DNA of 64,000 nucleotides from Hymenobacter sp. BT188 (GCF_014333585.1 NZ_JACSCW010000004.1:682001-746000); one strand, 5' to 3'; positions 16,806 to 27,421 are shown, counted from the stretch's first letter. The notes: a model not told the origin generated them from the sequence alone. Numbers and translations are program-made.

Positions 16806-19800
16806 TTACATATTTCGACGATACTGCCCCCCAACCTCAAACAGCGCATTCGTAATCTGCCCTAGGGAGCAGAACTTCACCGTTTCCATTAGCTCTTCGA
16901 ACAAGTTGCCATTCTGCACGGCTACTTGTTGTAGCTGCTTCAGGCGCTGCTCCGTGGTGCCTTCGTTGCGGGCGTGGAGGTTGTTGAGCATAGCTATTTG
17001 GTACTGCTTTTCCTCTTCCGTGGCGCGGATAACCTCGGCGGGCAGCACCGTGGGCGAGCCTTTGGAGGAGAGGAACGTGTTCACGCCGATGATGGGGTAC
17101 TCGCCCGTGTGCTTGAGCATCTCGTAGTGCAGGCTTTCCTCCTGAATCTTGCCGCGCTGGTACATGGTTTCCATAGCACCCAGCACACCACCGCGCTCCG
17201 TGATGCGGTCAAACTCCAGCAGCACCGCTTCCTCCACCAAGTCGGTTAGCTCCTCGATGATGAAGGAGCCTTGCAGCGGGTTCTCGTTTTTGGCCAGGCC
17301 CAACTCCCGGTTGATGATGAGCTGAATAGCCATGGCCCGGCGCACCGATTCCTCGGTGGGCGTGGTGATGGCCTCATCGTAGGCGTTGGTATGCAGGGAG
17401 TTGCAGTTGTCGTAGATGGCGTAGAGGGCCTGCAACGTGGTGCGGATATCGTTGAAGTCGATTTCCTGGGCGTGCAGGCTGCGGCCCGACGTCTGGATGT
17501 GGTACTTCAACATCTGGCTCCGGGCGTTGGCGTTGTACTTCAGCTTCATGGCCTTGGCCCAGATGCGGCGCGCCACGCGGCCAATAACCGCGTACTCGGG
17601 GTCGATGCCGTTGGAGAAGAAGAAGCTCAGGTTGGGCGCGAAGTCGTTCACGTCCATGCCGCGGCTCACGTAGTACTCCACGAAGGTGAAGCCGTTGCTC
17701 AGGGTGAGGGCCAACTGGGTGATGGGGTTGGCGCCAGCCTCGGCAATGTGGTAGCCCGAAATACTCACCGAGTAGAAGTTGCGAACCTTCTCCTTAATAA
17801 AGTACTCCTGCACGTCGCCCATCAGGCGCAAGGCAAATTCGGTGCTGAAGATGCAGGTGTTCTGGGCCTGGTCTTCCTTCAGAATATCGGCCTGCACGGT
17901 GCCGCGCACCTGGCTCAGCGTGCGCGCTTTGATAGTGGCGTACACATCGGGGGGCAAAACCTGGTCGCCGGTTACGCCCAGTAGCATCAGGCCGAGGCCG
18001 TCGTTGCCGGCGGGCAGCTCGCCCTGGTAGCTGGGGCGCACCACGCCTTTATTCTGATAAATCTGGTTGATTTTGGCTTCGACTTCCTGCTCCAGCCCGT
18101 GCTCCTTTATATAGAGTTCGCACTGCTGGTCGATGGCGGCATTCATGAAGAAGGCAGCCAAGTGCGCGGCCGGACCATTGATGGTCATGGACACCGATGT
18201 GCTGGGGTTGGCCAGGTTGAAGCCGGAGTACAGCTTCTTGGCGTCGTCGAGGCAGCAGATGCTCACCCCGGCGTTACCGATTTTGCCGTAGATGTCGGGC
18301 CGGTGGTCGGGGTCTTCGCCGTAGAGCGTCACCGAGTCGAAGGCCGTGCTCAGGCGCTTGGCGGGCAGGCCCATGCTCACGTAGTGGAAGCGGCGGTTGG
18401 TGCGCTCGGGGCCACCTTCGCCCGCAAACATCCGGGTGGGGTCTTCGCCCTCGCGCTTAAACGGAAACACGCCGGCCGTGTAAGGAAACTCGCCGGGCAC
18501 GTTTTCCTGGAGCTGCCAGCGTAGCAAGTCGCCCCAAGCCGTGAAGCGGGGCATGCTCACTTTCGGAATCTGCTGACCCGACAGGCTTTGGGTGTGCGTC
18601 AGGATACGGATTTCCTTGTCGCGCACCTTAAAGACGAACTCGGGGGCTTTGTAAGCGGCTACCTTCTGCGGCCAGGTCTCCAGGAGTTTCCAGTTCTGAC
18701 CATCGAGCCGGAGCTTGATTTCCTGGAATGTGCTCTCCAAGCCGGCCACGAGTGATCCGGGGTCGGTTCCGTTGCTGCTGCCCCCGCTGCCGGCACCAGA
18801 TCCGCCGGACTGGAGGCTTCTAACGGCGTTGAGGCTTTGGTCGAGGCCGTAAAGCTGCTGGGCCACTTCGGCTTGCTTCTGTACCCAAATATCATAGTTG
18901 CGGTTGGTTTCAGCGATTTCAGATAAGTAACGCGTGCGGTGAGGCGGAATGATGTAAATCTTCTCCGAGTCCTCCGTGGTGGTCTCGAGCTGGGAGGCAA
19001 AAGTGGCTCCTGTCTTTTTCTCCAACATGCTCAGCACGGCCCGGTACAGGCGGTTCATACCAGGGTCGTTGAACTGCGAGGCGATGGTGCCAAACACGGG
19101 CAGCGAGTCCAGCGGTTGGTCCCAGAGGCCGTGGTTGCGCTGGTACTGCTTGCGCACGTCGCGCAGGGCGTCGAGGGCGCCGCGCTTGTCAAATTTGTTC
19201 AGGGCAATAACGTCGGCGAAGTCCAGCATGTCAATCTTCTCGAGCTGGGTGGCCGCGCCGTACTCCGGCGTCATTACGTAGAGGCTGGCGTCGGAGTGCT
19301 CGATAATCTCAGTGTCGGACTGGCCGATGCCGCTGGTTTCGAGAATGATCAGGTCGTAGTTGGCGGCGCGCACCACGTCCACGGCGTCCTGCACGTACTT
19401 GCTCAGGGCGAGGTTGCTCTGGCGCGTGGCCAGGCTGCGCATGTATACCCGCGGCGAGTTGATGGAGTTCATCCGAATCCGGTCGCCGAGCAGGGCCCCG
19501 CCGGTTTTGCGCTTGCTGGGGTCCACGGAAATAATGGCAATGGTCTTCTCGGGGAAGTCCATTAGAAAGCGCCGCACCAGCTCATCTACCAAGCTGGATT
19601 TGCCCGCGCCGCCCGTACCCGTAATGCCGAGAATAGGAGCGGAGCTAGTTGCAACTTCCGTGTCGCCAGTGGCTTCTGGCTGGGTAGAGCCGTTGCCGCT
19701 GTGTGGGGCTTTTTCCTGCTGCTGAAACTCGGCCACGAGCTGACTCTTCACGCGCTCAAACTCCTCAGGGAAGTTTTCGGCGGCCGAAATCAGGCGGCCG

Positions 19801-20303
19801 ATGCTGCGGGCGTCTTTCTCTTTTACGTGGCTCACCTCACCGTTCAGGTTCTGGCCGGTGGGGAAGTCGCAGCGCTGCAAGAGGTCATTAATCATGCCTT
19901 GCAGACCCATAGCGCGGCCGTCGTCGGGGGAGTAGAGGCGCTCAATTCCGTAGGCTTGCAACTCGGCAATTTCGCTGGGCAGAATCACGCCACCGCCGCC
20001 ACCGAAGATGCGCACGTGGCCCGCGCCGCGCTCCTTCAGCAGGTCATGCATGTACTTGAAGTACTCGTTGTGGCCGCCTTGGTAGGAGGTAATGGCAATA
20101 GCCTGAGCATCTTCCTGAATGGCGCAGTCCACGATTTCCTGCACCGAGCGGTTGTGGCCCAGGTGAATGACTTCGGCGCCGCTGCTCTGGATGATGCGGC
20201 GCATAACGTTGATGGCCGCATCGTGGCCGTCGAATAGGGCTGCCGCCGTCACAATGCGGATATGATGTTGTGGTTTATAGGGAGCTACGGGAGCAATTTG
20301 CAT
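16806..20303 (-). CDS. icmF: Fused isobutyryl-CoA mutase (IcmF type)
   Basis: 1165 residues with the IcmF order. The N-terminal B12-binding domain has [15 protein letters not shown] and [11 protein letters not shown] MeaI-type G-protein chaperone from about residue 225 has [30 protein letters not shown] and [10 protein letters not shown]. The acyl-CoA mutase TIM barrel runs from about 560 to the end. It interconverts isobutyryl-CoA and butyryl-CoA (or related acyl-CoAs) using adenosylcobalamin, with a built-in repair GTPase. A Ser/Gly linker lies near 500. Many automatic annotations call such proteins methylmalonyl-CoA mutase. The domain fusion is the reason for preferring IcmF. Confidence 0.92.
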   Translation of the reverse strand: MQIAPVAPYKPQHHIRIVTAAALFDGHDAAINVMRRIIQSSGAEVIHLGHNRSVQEIVDCAIQEDAQAIAITSYQGGHNEYFKYMHDLLKERGAGHVRIFGGGGGVILPSEIAELQAYGIERLYSPDDGRAMGLQGMINDLLQRCDFPTGQNLNGEVSHVKEKDARSIGRLISAAENFPEEFERVKSQLVAEFQQQEKAPHSGNGSTQPEATGDTEVATSSAPILGITGTGGAGKSSLVDELVRRFLMDFPEKTIAIISVDPSKRKTGGALLGDRIRMNSINSPRVYMRSLATRQSNLALSKYVQDAVDVVRAANYDLIILETSGIGQSDTEIIEHSDASLYVMTPEYGAATQLEKIDMLDFADVIALNKFDKRGALDALRDVRKQYQRNHGLWDQPLDSLPVFGTIASQFNDPGMNRLYRAVLSMLEKKTGATFASQLETTTEDSEKIYIIPPHRTRYLSEIAETNRNYDIWVQKQAEVAQQLYGLDQSLNAVRSLQSGGSGAGSGGSSNGTDPGSLVAGLESTFQEIKLRLDGQNWKLLETWPQKVAAYKAPEFVFKVRDKEIRILTHTQSLSGQQIPKVSMPRFTAWGDLLRWQLQENVPGEFPYTAGVFPFKREGEDPTRMFAGEGGPERTNRRFHYVSMGLPAKRLSTAFDSVTLYGEDPDHRPDIYGKIGNAGVSICCLDDAKKLYSGFNLANPSTSVSMTINGPAAHLAAFFMNAAIDQQCELYIKEHGLEQEVEAKINQIYQNKGVVRPSYQGELPAGNDGLGLMLLGVTGDQVLPPDVYATIKARTLSQVRGTVQADILKEDQAQNTCIFSTEFALRLMGDVQEYFIKEKVRNFYSVSISGYHIAEAGANPITQLALTLSNGFTFVEYYVSRGMDVNDFAPNLSFFFSNGIDPEYAVIGRVARRIWAKAMKLKYNANARSQMLKYHIQTSGRSLHAQEIDFNDIRTTLQALYAIYDNCNSLHTNAYDEAITTPTEESVRRAMAIQLIINRELGLAKNENPLQGSFIIEELTDLVEEAVLLEFDRITERGGVLGAMETMYQRGKIQEESLHYEMLKHTGEYPIIGVNTFLSSKGSPTVLPAEVIRATEEEKQYQIAMLNNLHARNEGTTEQRLKQLQQVAVQNGNLFEELMETVKFCSLGQITNALFEVGGQYRRNM

Positions 20304-20333
20304 AGCGGGTGGAATGGGGTGGGGTAAGAGGGG

Positions 20334-20341
20334 CTAAGGTA
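20334..20341 (-). promoter_or_regulatory. Putative -7 box of icmF promoter
   Basis: The minus strand reads TACCTTAG, one base off TAnnTTTG, about 31 bases before the icmF start. Confidence 0.4.
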
Positions 20342-20343
20342 CG

Positions 20344-20377
20344 AAAAAAGCCCCGGCGCGGTAGCGGGGGGCTTTTT
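20344..20377 (-). terminator. Intrinsic terminator
   Basis: AAAAAAGCCCC, GC-rich loop, GGGGGGCTTTTT. It lies upstream of icmF and would stop minus-strand transcription arriving from the 20692-22095 genes. It is a G6-type pair with one shortened arm. Confidence 0.75.
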
Positions 20378-20396
20378 GTTAGACAGCTAACGATGT

Positions 20397-20654
20397 TTGG
20401 TATGCTTTCAGCTTTCATGCTCCGACTATCATCAAGCCATAGGAAACTTCATAGCAGAATTTATAAGTGAAATAATCATTGAAGGGCTTTTTGGGCTAGT
20501 TGGCGGCTCAATTCGATGGGTCTTCTTTCGCGGCTTATTAAGACGTAAAGAGCGTTCTTATAAAGAATACTTAAACGACTCTGGTTATAATTTCTGGCTC
20601 ACCATAAGTATTATACTAGGGGTATTGTGGTGGGTGCAGTTTGGAATAGAGTAA
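20397..20654 (+). CDS. Small membrane protein, possibly a remnant
   Basis: An open frame of 85 codons ends at 20654. There is no ATG in frame, only a TTG at 20397. The part from about residue 17 (NFIAEFISEIIIEGLFGLVGG, then IRWVFFRGL) has the look of short Bacteroidota membrane proteins, and a second hydrophobic segment ends the chain. The missing start and a competing ATG in another frame at 20393 suggest either a non-ATG start or a frameshifted remnant. Composition is AT-leaning. Confidence 0.35.
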   Translation: MVCFQLSCSDYHQAIGNFIAEFISEIIIEGLFGLVGGSIRWVFFRGLLRRKERSYKEYLNDSGYNFWLTISIILGVLWWVQFGIE

Positions 20655-20691
20655 CATTAGAAAGATCCTGACGCGGCAATAGAGACTTTTG

Positions 20692-21042
20692 TTACCAAGG
20701 CTCGTGCAAGTATGCTGTTAGTTCTTCTAATGTTTCACCGACATAAATCACATCATCTGGAATAGCACCAATAAACGGAACAGTATAAATGTTGCCAGTT
20801 TCCTTCTCAATGGCACAGGCCTCGCCATTTTCATAAGTTCCTATCAAGAAGAACACTGGGAAGTCTTCGTCAGCATTGTACTCGTGGTTTATTTCTATAA
20901 CCTCGGCCAGCGGCCATAAGTGTAGATACTTGCCTTCCTCAAGATCATAGAATTTTTCATGCTTATGGCTCATCAGAGCTAAATACCAGTCAGGTAAACA
21001 AAAGCCTATGGTATCTAGGTTAGGCATATAAGTTTTGGGCAT
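20692..21042 (-). CDS. SMI1/KNR4 (SUKH)-like protein
   Basis: The ATG at 21042 gives 116 residues (MPKTYMPNLDTIGFCLPDW). A TTG start at 21093 would add 17. The sequence LPDWYLALM, LWPLAEVIEINHEYN, FFLIGTYENGEA, IYTVPFIGAIPDDVIYVG matches the SUKH fold: acidic, single domain, with a Gly-Glu near the middle strand. SUKH proteins often act as immunity proteins against contact-dependent or polymorphic toxins. No toxin gene is visible next to it, so its role here is open. Confidence 0.65.
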   Translation of the reverse strand: MPKTYMPNLDTIGFCLPDWYLALMSHKHEKFYDLEEGKYLHLWPLAEVIEINHEYNADEDFPVFFLIGTYENGEACAIEKETGNIYTVPFIGAIPDDVIYVGETLEELTAYLHEPW

Positions 21043-21102
21043 TGCAGGCTGATTTGATTCACCAACATAGTCCTTGGTTCTACGAAATCTCAATAATCAA
21101 TA

Positions 21103-21702
21103 CTACAGCAGCTCCGCCAGCCGCAGCCGAAACCCCGGCAGCACTGCTTCACCTGAAAGCTCGTTGTCAAAGCCCTGCACGACTTCCGGCTCCGGCTGGC
21201 CGGGACGATAGATATAAGCCGTTTCGGTTTCGGGCACGATGAGCCACGCGAGTTGCGCGCCATTGCTCAGCCAGTCCAGCATCTTGGCTTGCAAGTCAGT
21301 TACGCTGTCGGTTTCGGAAGCTAGCTCCAAGACAAATTCCGGGCATAGAGGGGCAAATTTCTTCTGCTGCTCCAGCGTCAGCGCATTCCAGCGGGCGTTG
21401 GCAAGCCAGGCGGCATCAGGCGCACGCATGGAGCCATCGGGAAGGCGGAAACCACCATTGGAATCAAATACGCGTCCTAACCGCCGCTCCCGGTTCCACA
21501 GACTTAGCTGAAAATTGATCTCAGCATTGCGCTGACTAGAAAGACTGCCAGTAGGCGACATAATAATAATTTCGTGATTCGCCGTGCGCTCAATGCGCAG
21601 GTCGGGGTGCTGCTGGCAGAAGTCGAAAAACTCGTCGTCGCTCATGCGCTCTAAATAAGAGCCCCCCAGAAGTATGCCGCCGGATTCGAATGGATTACGC
21701 AT
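21103..21702 (-). CDS. Uma2-family (DUF820) putative nuclease
   Basis: 199 residues of the Uma2 fold, a PD-(D/E)XK-related family. Features seen are MSDDEFFDFCQQHPDLRIER, IIIMSPTGSLSSQRN, the conserved RAPDAAWLANARW and FVLELASETDS, which supply the usual acidic active-site residues, then LDWLSNGAQLAWLIVPE. The family is common in cyanobacteria and Bacteroidota and is annotated as restriction endonuclease-like. Its biological role is unsettled. No methylase partner is nearby. Confidence 0.85.
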   Translation of the reverse strand: MRNPFESGGILLGGSYLERMSDDEFFDFCQQHPDLRIERTANHEIIIMSPTGSLSSQRNAEINFQLSLWNRERRLGRVFDSNGGFRLPDGSMRAPDAAWLANARWNALTLEQQKKFAPLCPEFVLELASETDSVTDLQAKMLDWLSNGAQLAWLIVPETETAYIYRPGQPEPEVVQGFDNELSGEAVLPGFRLRLAELL

Positions 21703-21741
21703 ACGCTAAAAGTACGGAAAATGGGCGCGGAATGCAGAGTC

Positions 21742-22095
21742 CTATTTCGCTGCTTTCGCTTCCAGCGTCTGGAGTAGTTCGTCGGCGGCCTGTTCGATAT
21801 CGGTGTAGCCTTGCTGGGCGGCGCGTTCCTTAGCGGCAATAAGGCCGTCGCGGTGCACGGTTTTGAAGTCGCCGTAGGGAAAGTGGTAGCGGCCTTTGGT
21901 GTCCTCGGCTTTACTCATATCGAGGCCGAGGTGCCATTGACCGTATTCCTCAATTTCGTGTTTGCTGAGGTAGCTATTTTGGGCTGCCGTCTTGGGATTA
22001 TGCTCACCCCAATGACCTTGGTCGTTCTTATAATGGCCGTCTTCGATAAGGCGCTTGGCAAACTGGACGGCCGCTGGGTTTAAGGTAAGGCTCAT
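21742..22095 (-). CDS. Conserved hypothetical protein
   Basis: 117 residues, soluble, with many charged residues and Trp/His (YGQWHLGLDMSKAEDTKGRYHFPYGDFKTVHRDGL). This pattern is shared with a widespread uncharacterised family in Proteobacteria and Bacteroidota. I recognise the family pattern but know no function. It has its own terminator downstream only through the shared region, and the gap to the Uma2 gene is 39 bases. Confidence 0.8.
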   Translation of the reverse strand: MSLTLNPAAVQFAKRLIEDGHYKNDQGHWGEHNPKTAAQNSYLSKHEIEEYGQWHLGLDMSKAEDTKGRYHFPYGDFKTVHRDGLIAAKERAAQQGYTDIEQAADELLQTLEAKAAK

Positions 22096-22216
22096 AACGG
22101 GAGTGTGGAAAAGCGAGAAAAACTAGACCATTTACCCACTTTAATACGCCACCTCAGGTAGGAGGTTAAGTTGGGGTTGCTGTCTGCTGATACTTACTTA
22201 GCTTACTCATAAATAT

Positions 22217-22252
22217 AAAAAGCCCCCCAGAAGGTATCCGGGGGGCTTTTTT
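22217..22252. terminator. Intrinsic terminator, G6-type
   Basis: AAAAAGCCCCCC, 11-base spacer, GGGGGGCTTTTTT. It lies 32 bases beyond the fdhA stop (minus strand) and upstream of the 22095 gene. Confidence 0.9.
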
Positions 22253-22283
22253 AGGTGAGCTTATTCTGGCTGGACTAACCGCC

Positions 22284-23477
22284 TTATGCCGGAATCAGGT
22301 TGTGGGGGTTGATGACGAACTTCTTAGCCACTCCACTATCAAACTCGGCGTAGCCTTCCGGAGCTTGATCGAGAGTGATAACTTCCACGTTCACGGCTTT
22401 GGCAATCTGCACTTTATCGTATAGAATGGCCTGCATGAGCTGGCGGTTGTAGCTCATCACGGGCGTTTGGCCGGTGTGGAAGGAGTGGCTTTTGGCCCAG
22501 CCTAAGCCAAAGCGAATGGAAAGGCTGCCCTTTTGAGCGGCTTTGTCGGCCGCGCCAGGGTCTTCAGTTACATACAGACCGGGAATGCCGATGGAGCCGC
22601 CGGCGCGGGTGATTTCCATAAGCGAGTTAAGCACGGCGGCGGGCACTTCCTTCTTGGAGTCGGCGCCGTGGCCGCTGGCCTCAAAGCCCACGCAATCGAC
22701 GGCGCAGTCAATCTCAGGTACCCCCAGAATCTGGGTGATTTGTTCCGTGAGAGTCGCGTCGAGGGTCAAGTCCACCGTTTCGCAGCCGAAAGAGCGGGCG
22801 TGAGCCAGACGGGCCTTGTTCATATCGCCCACAATGACCACAGCCGCGCCCAAGAGCTGGGCCGAAGCCGCAGCGGCTAAGCCTACTGGGCCAGCGCCAG
22901 CAATATAAACCGTTGCGCCCGGACCTACGCCGGCCTTCACGGCGCCGTGGAAGCCTGTTGGGAAAATGTCGCTCAGCATGGTCAGGTCGCGGATTTTCTC
23001 CATAGCCTGATCTTTATTAGGAAACTTGAGCAGGTTGAAATCGGCGTAGGGTACCATCACATATTCGGCCTGCCCCCCAATCCAACCGCCCATATCCACG
23101 TAGCCGTAGGCCCCGCCGGCACGGCCTTCATTCACAGTCAGACAGATACCAGTTTTCATCTCCTTGCAGGTGCGGCACCGGCCGCATGCCACATTAAAAG
23201 GCACCGACACTAGGTCGCCTTTTTTCAGAAACTCTACATCGGCCCCAGTTTCAATGACTTCGCCAGTTATTTCGTGGCCCAGTACCAGGCCAGCTGGCGC
23301 CGTAGTTCGGCCGCGCACCATGTGCTGGTCGGAGCCGCAAATATTGGTGGATACGACTTTGAGAATCACCCCGTGAGTGATGTTGCGCCCCTTAGGATTC
23401 TTCAGCTCGGGAAAGGCAATGTCTTGCACTTCCACTTTGCCTGGCCCCAGGTACACGACGCCGCGATTGTCTGCCAT
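22284..23477 (-). CDS. fdhA: Glutathione-independent formaldehyde dehydrogenase
   Basis: 397 residues, a zinc-dependent medium-chain dehydrogenase. The catalytic zinc site is seen in NICGSDQHMVRG and GHEITGEV. The structural zinc cluster is CGRCRTCKEMKTGIC. The NAD-binding Rossmann fold is VYIAGAGPVGLAAAASAQLLGA. Length and insertions (GRAGGAYGYVDMGGW) match the Pseudomonas putida-type enzyme, which oxidises formaldehyde to formate with bound NAD and no glutathione. It is a single transcription unit between two terminators. Confidence 0.92.
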   Translation of the reverse strand: MADNRGVVYLGPGKVEVQDIAFPELKNPKGRNITHGVILKVVSTNICGSDQHMVRGRTTAPAGLVLGHEITGEVIETGADVEFLKKGDLVSVPFNVACGRCRTCKEMKTGICLTVNEGRAGGAYGYVDMGGWIGGQAEYVMVPYADFNLLKFPNKDQAMEKIRDLTMLSDIFPTGFHGAVKAGVGPGATVYIAGAGPVGLAAAASAQLLGAAVVIVGDMNKARLAHARSFGCETVDLTLDATLTEQITQILGVPEIDCAVDCVGFEASGHGADSKKEVPAAVLNSLMEITRAGGSIGIPGLYVTEDPGAADKAAQKGSLSIRFGLGWAKSHSFHTGQTPVMSYNRQLMQAILYDKVQIAKAVNVEVITLDQAPEGYAEFDSGVAKKFVINPHNLIPA

Positions 23478-23561
23478 AGTTATAAAGGTTGGTTTTGGAG
23501 GTAAGGATTGAATGCCGGCGCCAGTAGCTCCGCACCAGCTTGGAGTAATCGAACAAAGAGC

Positions 23562-23607
23562 AAAAAAGCCCCTCAGCGTAAAAACTACAGGCTTGGGGGG
23601 CTTTTTT
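23562..23607 (-). terminator. Intrinsic terminator, G6-type
   Basis: AAAAAAGCCCC at 23562-23572 pairs with GGGGGGCTTTTTT at 23595-23607 over a longer loop. It follows the GlcG/HbpS gene on the minus strand. Confidence 0.8.
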
Positions 23608-23636
23608 GCTAGGTATTATTAGATTAAGGCTACGTG

Positions 23637-24050
23637 TTACTCCTTCACTGCCTGCACGGCGTCGGCGCCGGCTTGGGCTACCGTATGGTCGTTCTCCACC
23701 GTGTCGCCGGACACGCCGATAGCGCCGATTACCGCGCCTTGGCTGTTACGAATCGGGATGCCGCCGGGGAAGGTGATGAGGCCACCATTGGAGTGCTCAA
23801 TGTTGTAAAGTGAGCCACCGGGCTGCGAAATCTTGCCGATCTCGCCGGTGTTCATGTCGAAGAAACGGGCCGTTTTGGCTTTCTTAATAGAGATATCGAG
23901 CGAGCCGAGCCAGGCGTCGTCCATGCGCAGAAATGTCACGAGGTTGGCGCCGCTGTCCACGATGGCAATGTTCATTTTTACGTTGTGCTGCACGGCTGCC
24001 TCGTGGGCGGCGGTGAGGGCTTGTTGGGCTTGCTTGAGGGTAATGCTCAT
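23637..24050 (-). CDS. GlcG/HbpS-family heme-binding-like protein
   Basis: 137 residues covering the whole family domain: [54 protein letters not shown], and [20 protein letters not shown]. No signal peptide. Family members bind heme or small ligands, or form part of glycolate or propanediol loci. No such genes are adjacent, so the role is unknown. Confidence 0.88.
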   Translation of the reverse strand: MSITLKQAQQALTAAHEAAVQHNVKMNIAIVDSGANLVTFLRMDDAWLGSLDISIKKAKTARFFDMNTGEIGKISQPGGSLYNIEHSNGGLITFPGGIPIRNSQGAVIGAIGVSGDTVENDHTVAQAGADAVQAVKE

Positions 24051-24228
24051 GGGAGAGGTGTTGAGGTTAGATTAGTTTGACTAGTCTAACAACAGTATTT
24101 CCGGGCATTTGTCATACCCAATGAACTAGAATGAGATGATGCGGGTATGAAATGAGAGAATACTAGGGGTAGATTCTGGCTGCCTGCCAGTGGGATTAGC
24201 ACGGGGCAAGAAATTCTTAAAAAAGAAC

Positions 24229-24320
24229 GTCATGCAGAGCGGAGCGAAGCATCTCGCGTACTGATGTCTGATTACTACTCCTGCTAAACACGCGAGATGC
24301 TTCGCTCTGCTCTGCATGAC
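24229..24320. repeat. Palindromic REP-like element, family B, second copy
   Basis: Inverted 31-base arms (24229-24259 and 24290-24320) with one mismatch share the core GAGCGAAGCATCTCGCG with the copy at 13695-13813. The left core is preceded by GGAG. It lies between the divergent HbpS-like and lepA genes. Confidence 0.85.
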
Positions 24321-24384
24321 TGTCTTAATACAACGCCTGATTGCCATCCATAGCACTCAGATAGCTTTTCCGCCCCTTGTTGCC

Positions 24385-24392
24385 TACCTTTG
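24385..24392 (+). promoter_or_regulatory. Putative -7 box of lepA promoter
   Basis: TACCTTTG matches TAnnTTTG. It places transcription start near 24399, which supports the GTG at 24413 rather than the upstream TTG at 24377 as the lepA start. Confidence 0.55.
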
Positions 24393-24412
24393 TAGTTGTA
24401 AAACCCTCGCCA

Positions 24413-26200
24413 GTGAAGCATATCCGCAATTTCTGCATCATCGCCCATATCGACCACGGTAAAAGCACCCTGGCCGACCGCTTGCTTGAATTCACCAGCA
24501 CGGTGTCGAAGCGCGATATGCAAGCTCAGCTACTCGATAACATGGACCTAGAGCGGGAGCGAGGCATCACCATCAAGAGCCACGCCATCCAGATGCAGTA
24601 CCCCTACAAAGGGGAAGTGTACACGCTCAACCTGATTGATACTCCCGGCCACGTCGATTTTAGCTACGAAGTAAGCCGTTCCATTGCCGCCTGCGAAGGG
24701 GCCCTGCTTATCGTCGATTCCTCCCAAGGAATTGAGGCCCAAACGATTTCCAATCTGTATTTGGCCATCGGGGCCGACCTGGAAATCATTCCGGTGCTTA
24801 ATAAGATCGACTTGCCGCACTCCATGCCCGAGGAGGTAAGCGACGAAATCGTGGACCTCATTGGCTGCGACCGGGAAGATATTATTCCGGCTTCCGGCAA
24901 ATCCGGTATCGGTATTGAAGCCATTCTGAACGCCATATGCGAGCGGATTCCGGCGCCCAAAGGCGATCCTGAAGCCCCGCTTCAAGCCCTGATTTTTGAT
25001 TCGGTGTTTAATTCTTACCGGGGCATTGAAGTACTGTTTCGCATCAAGAACGGCACCATGCGCAAGGGCGACAAGCTCCGTTTCATGGCCACTGGTAAGG
25101 AATACGGTGCCGACGAAATTGGTATTCTGGGCCTCAACCAGGAGCCGCGCCAGGAAATGGGCGCCGGCAACGTTGGCTACCTTATTTCAGGCATCAAAGA
25201 AGCCCGCGAAGTAAAAGTAGGCGATACCATCACCCACGTCGCCCGGCCTACACAGGAAGCCATCCACGGCTTTGCCGACGTGAAGCCTATGGTATTTGCT
25301 GGTATCTACCCCGTGGATACCACGGAGTACGAAGAGCTGCGCTCGTGCATGGAAAAGCTCCAGCTCAACGACGCTTCCCTGGTATGGGAGCCCGAAACCT
25401 CGGCGGCCCTGGGCTTTGGCTTTCGCTGTGGCTTCTTGGGCATGCTGCACATGGAAATCGTGCAGGAGCGCCTGGAGCGCGAGTTCAACATGACCGTGAT
25501 TACCACTGTTCCCAGCGTGCAGTTTCACGCCACGGGCACCAAAGATCAATTGCTCACCATCAACGCGCCCTCCGAAATGCCGGAGCCAAACCTGATCAAG
25601 CACATTGAGGAGCCCTATATCAAAGCCCAAATTATCACGGCGGCTGACTATGTGGGGGCCATTATCACCCTGTGCATGGAAAAGCGCGGCATCATCAAGG
25701 GCCAGAGCTACCTGACTTCTGAGCGCGTAGAGATGAACTTTGAGCTGCCCCTGTCAGAAATCGTGTTTGACTTCTTCGACAAGCTCAAAACCATCAGCCG
25801 TGGTTATGCATCCCTTGACTATGAGCTGATTGGCTTCCGCGAGTCGGATATGGTAAAGCTCGACATCATGCTCAACGGTGAGAAAGTTGACGCACTTTCG
25901 GCCATTGTGCACCGCTCCAAGAGCTATGAGTGGGGTAAGCGCATCTGCGAGAAGCTCCGCGAGTTGCTCCCGCGCCAGATGTTCGATATTGCTATTCAAG
26001 CCAGTATTGGCCAGAAGATTATTGCACGCGAAACGGTAAAAGCTTTGCGCAAAAACGTGATTGCCAAGTGCTACGGCGGCGATATTAGCCGGAAGCGCAA
26101 ACTGCTTGAAAAGCAGAAGGAAGGCAAGAAGCGGATGCGCTCAGTGGGCTCCGTGGAAATTCCACAGGAAGCCTTCCTAGCAGTGCTAAAACTCGACTGA
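24413..26200 (+). CDS. lepA: Elongation factor 4 (LepA), back-translocase GTPase
   Basis: 595 residues from the GTG at 24413 ([19 protein letters not shown]), the expected length. GTPase motifs: [14 protein letters not shown] (G1), RERGITIKS (G2), DTPGHVDF (G3) and NKIDLP (G4). The EF-G-like domains III and V and the LepA-specific C-terminal domain follow, ending with [23 protein letters not shown], the family hallmark. It acts on ribosomes under stress. Single gene with its own promoter and terminator. Confidence 0.97.
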   Translation: MKHIRNFCIIAHIDHGKSTLADRLLEFTSTVSKRDMQAQLLDNMDLERERGITIKSHAIQMQYPYKGEVYTLNLIDTPGHVDFSYEVSRSIAACEGALLIVDSSQGIEAQTISNLYLAIGADLEIIPVLNKIDLPHSMPEEVSDEIVDLIGCDREDIIPASGKSGIGIEAILNAICERIPAPKGDPEAPLQALIFDSVFNSYRGIEVLFRIKNGTMRKGDKLRFMATGKEYGADEIGILGLNQEPRQEMGAGNVGYLISGIKEAREVKVGDTITHVARPTQEAIHGFADVKPMVFAGIYPVDTTEYEELRSCMEKLQLNDASLVWEPETSAALGFGFRCGFLGMLHMEIVQERLEREFNMTVITTVPSVQFHATGTKDQLLTINAPSEMPEPNLIKHIEEPYIKAQIITAADYVGAIITLCMEKRGIIKGQSYLTSERVEMNFELPLSEIVFDFFDKLKTISRGYASLDYELIGFRESDMVKLDIMLNGEKVDALSAIVHRSKSYEWGKRICEKLRELLPRQMFDIAIQASIGQKIIARETVKALRKNVIAKCYGGDISRKRKLLEKQKEGKKRMRSVGSVEIPQEAFLAVLKLD

Positions 26201-26210
26201 TTAAAGATTG

Positions 26211-26236
26211 AAACGCGCCTCATGGGGCGCGTTTTT
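26211..26236 (+). terminator. Intrinsic terminator of lepA
   Basis: AACGCGCC/GGCGCGTT stem followed by six T, 10 bases beyond the lepA stop. Confidence 0.9.
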
Positions 26237-26304
26237 TATGCTTGCTTACCTCATTTTTCACCCATACACTTCCTGACAAGCCGTTGTATGAAACCTTCAA
26301 ACCA

Positions 26305-26493
26305 ATGGCTAACAAACTCACCGAGAACTGTACCACCGAAGTACAGCTAGACAAGATTATCAAAGGACAAGAGCGCAAGTTCCGGTGGCGCGACGATTGG
26401 CCCACGATGGAGAAAGAGTTGCAGGAGTCCGGCGCCGCTGCTATTGCGGCGCATAATGAGGCACGTAAGACAAGTACTACTTCTTCCGAATAA
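26305..26493 (+). CDS. Small hypothetical protein, 62 residues
   Basis: The ATG at 26305 ([15 protein letters not shown]) is preferred over upstream non-ATG or overlong options. The chain is soluble, highly charged in the middle ([13 protein letters not shown]) and helical at the end ([19 protein letters not shown]). No family recognised. It lies 16 bases before folD on the same strand and probably shares its transcript. Confidence 0.55.
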   Translation: MANKLTENCTTEVQLDKIIKGQERKFRWRDDWPTMEKELQESGAAAIAAHNEARKTSTTSSE

Positions 26494-26509
26494 TATCGCT
26501 GATACCCGC

Positions 26510-27421
26510 ATGACCACTGCCCCCGAAGCTACGAGCTACAAACTCATCGACGGCAAGAAAATCGCCGAAGACATTAAAGTAGAGATTGCCGCCGAGGTTG
26601 AAAAGATAAAGGCAGTGGGGGGCAAAATTCCCCATCTGGCCGCGATTCTGGTCGGCCACGACGGCGGCTCTGAAACCTACGTGCGCAACAAGGTGCTGGC
26701 CTGCGAGCGAGTCGGCTTCGAGTCGACACTGCTGCGCTACGAGGACGACATCACGGAAGCGGAGTTGCTGGCGAAGGTGGAGGAACTCAACCAGGATGAC
26801 CGCATTGACGGCTTCATCGTGCAGCTGCCGCTCCCGGCTCACATTTCGGCTGATAAGGTTATCGAGACCATCCGGCCGGAGAAGGATGTGGACGGATTTC
26901 ACCCCATGAACATTGGGCGCATGGTGGCCGGTTTGCCAGCTTTGTTGCCGGCTACACCATCCGGTATTGTGGAGCTGCTGAGCCGCTATGGTATTGAAAC
27001 CAGTGGGCAGCATTGCGTGGTTATTGGCCGCAGTAACATTGTTGGTACTCCGGTTAGTATTCTGCTTGCCAAGAACTTAGATACGGGTAACTGTACGGTT
27101 ACTTTATGTCACTCACGTACTCGTAACCTGGCCGAGATTGTTCGCACCGCTGATATCGTGGTGGCTGCGATTGGCCGCCCCGAGTTCGTTACGGCCGACA
27201 TGGTGCGGCCCGGTGCCATCGTTATTGATGTGGGCACTACCCGCGTAGCTGACCCTAGCAAGAAGTCGGGGTTTACGCTGAAGGGTGACGTGGATTTTGC
27301 TGGTGTAGCACCTAAGACCTCTTACATCACGCCCGTACCGGGTGGGGTAGGACCAATGACGATTGCGATGCTCTTACTCAATACATTACGTGCTGCCAAG
27401 GGAGAAATATACGCCCGGTAG
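26510..27421 (+). CDS. folD: Bifunctional methylenetetrahydrofolate dehydrogenase/cyclohydrolase
   Basis: 303 residues from the ATG at 26510 ([19 protein letters not shown]). FolD signatures: [18 protein letters not shown] (active-site Tyr and Lys), [38 protein letters not shown] (NADP site) and [11 protein letters not shown]. It interconverts methylene-, methenyl- and formyl-tetrahydrofolate in one-carbon metabolism. The longer frame upstream overlaps the small gene and is rejected. A G6 motif near 26616 encodes part of VGGKI. Confidence 0.97.
   Translation: MTTAPEATSYKLIDGKKIAEDIKVEIAAEVEKIKAVGGKIPHLAAILVGHDGGSETYVRNKVLACERVGFESTLLRYEDDITEAELLAKVEELNQDDRIDGFIVQLPLPAHISADKVIETIRPEKDVDGFHPMNIGRMVAGLPALLPATPSGIVELLSRYGIETSGQHCVVIGRSNIVGTPVSILLAKNLDTGNCTVTLCHSRTRNLAEIVRTADIVVAAIGRPEFVTADMVRPGAIVIDVGTTRVADPSKKSGFTLKGDVDFAGVAPKTSYITPVPGGVGPMTIAMLLLNTLRAAKGEIYAR

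Noticed and set aside
17271..19565. Long plus-strand reading frames opposite icmF (for example 17271-17984 and 18939-19565).
   Set aside because: They are antisense shadows caused by the strong third-position GC bias of icmF. They have no family features and odd compositions.
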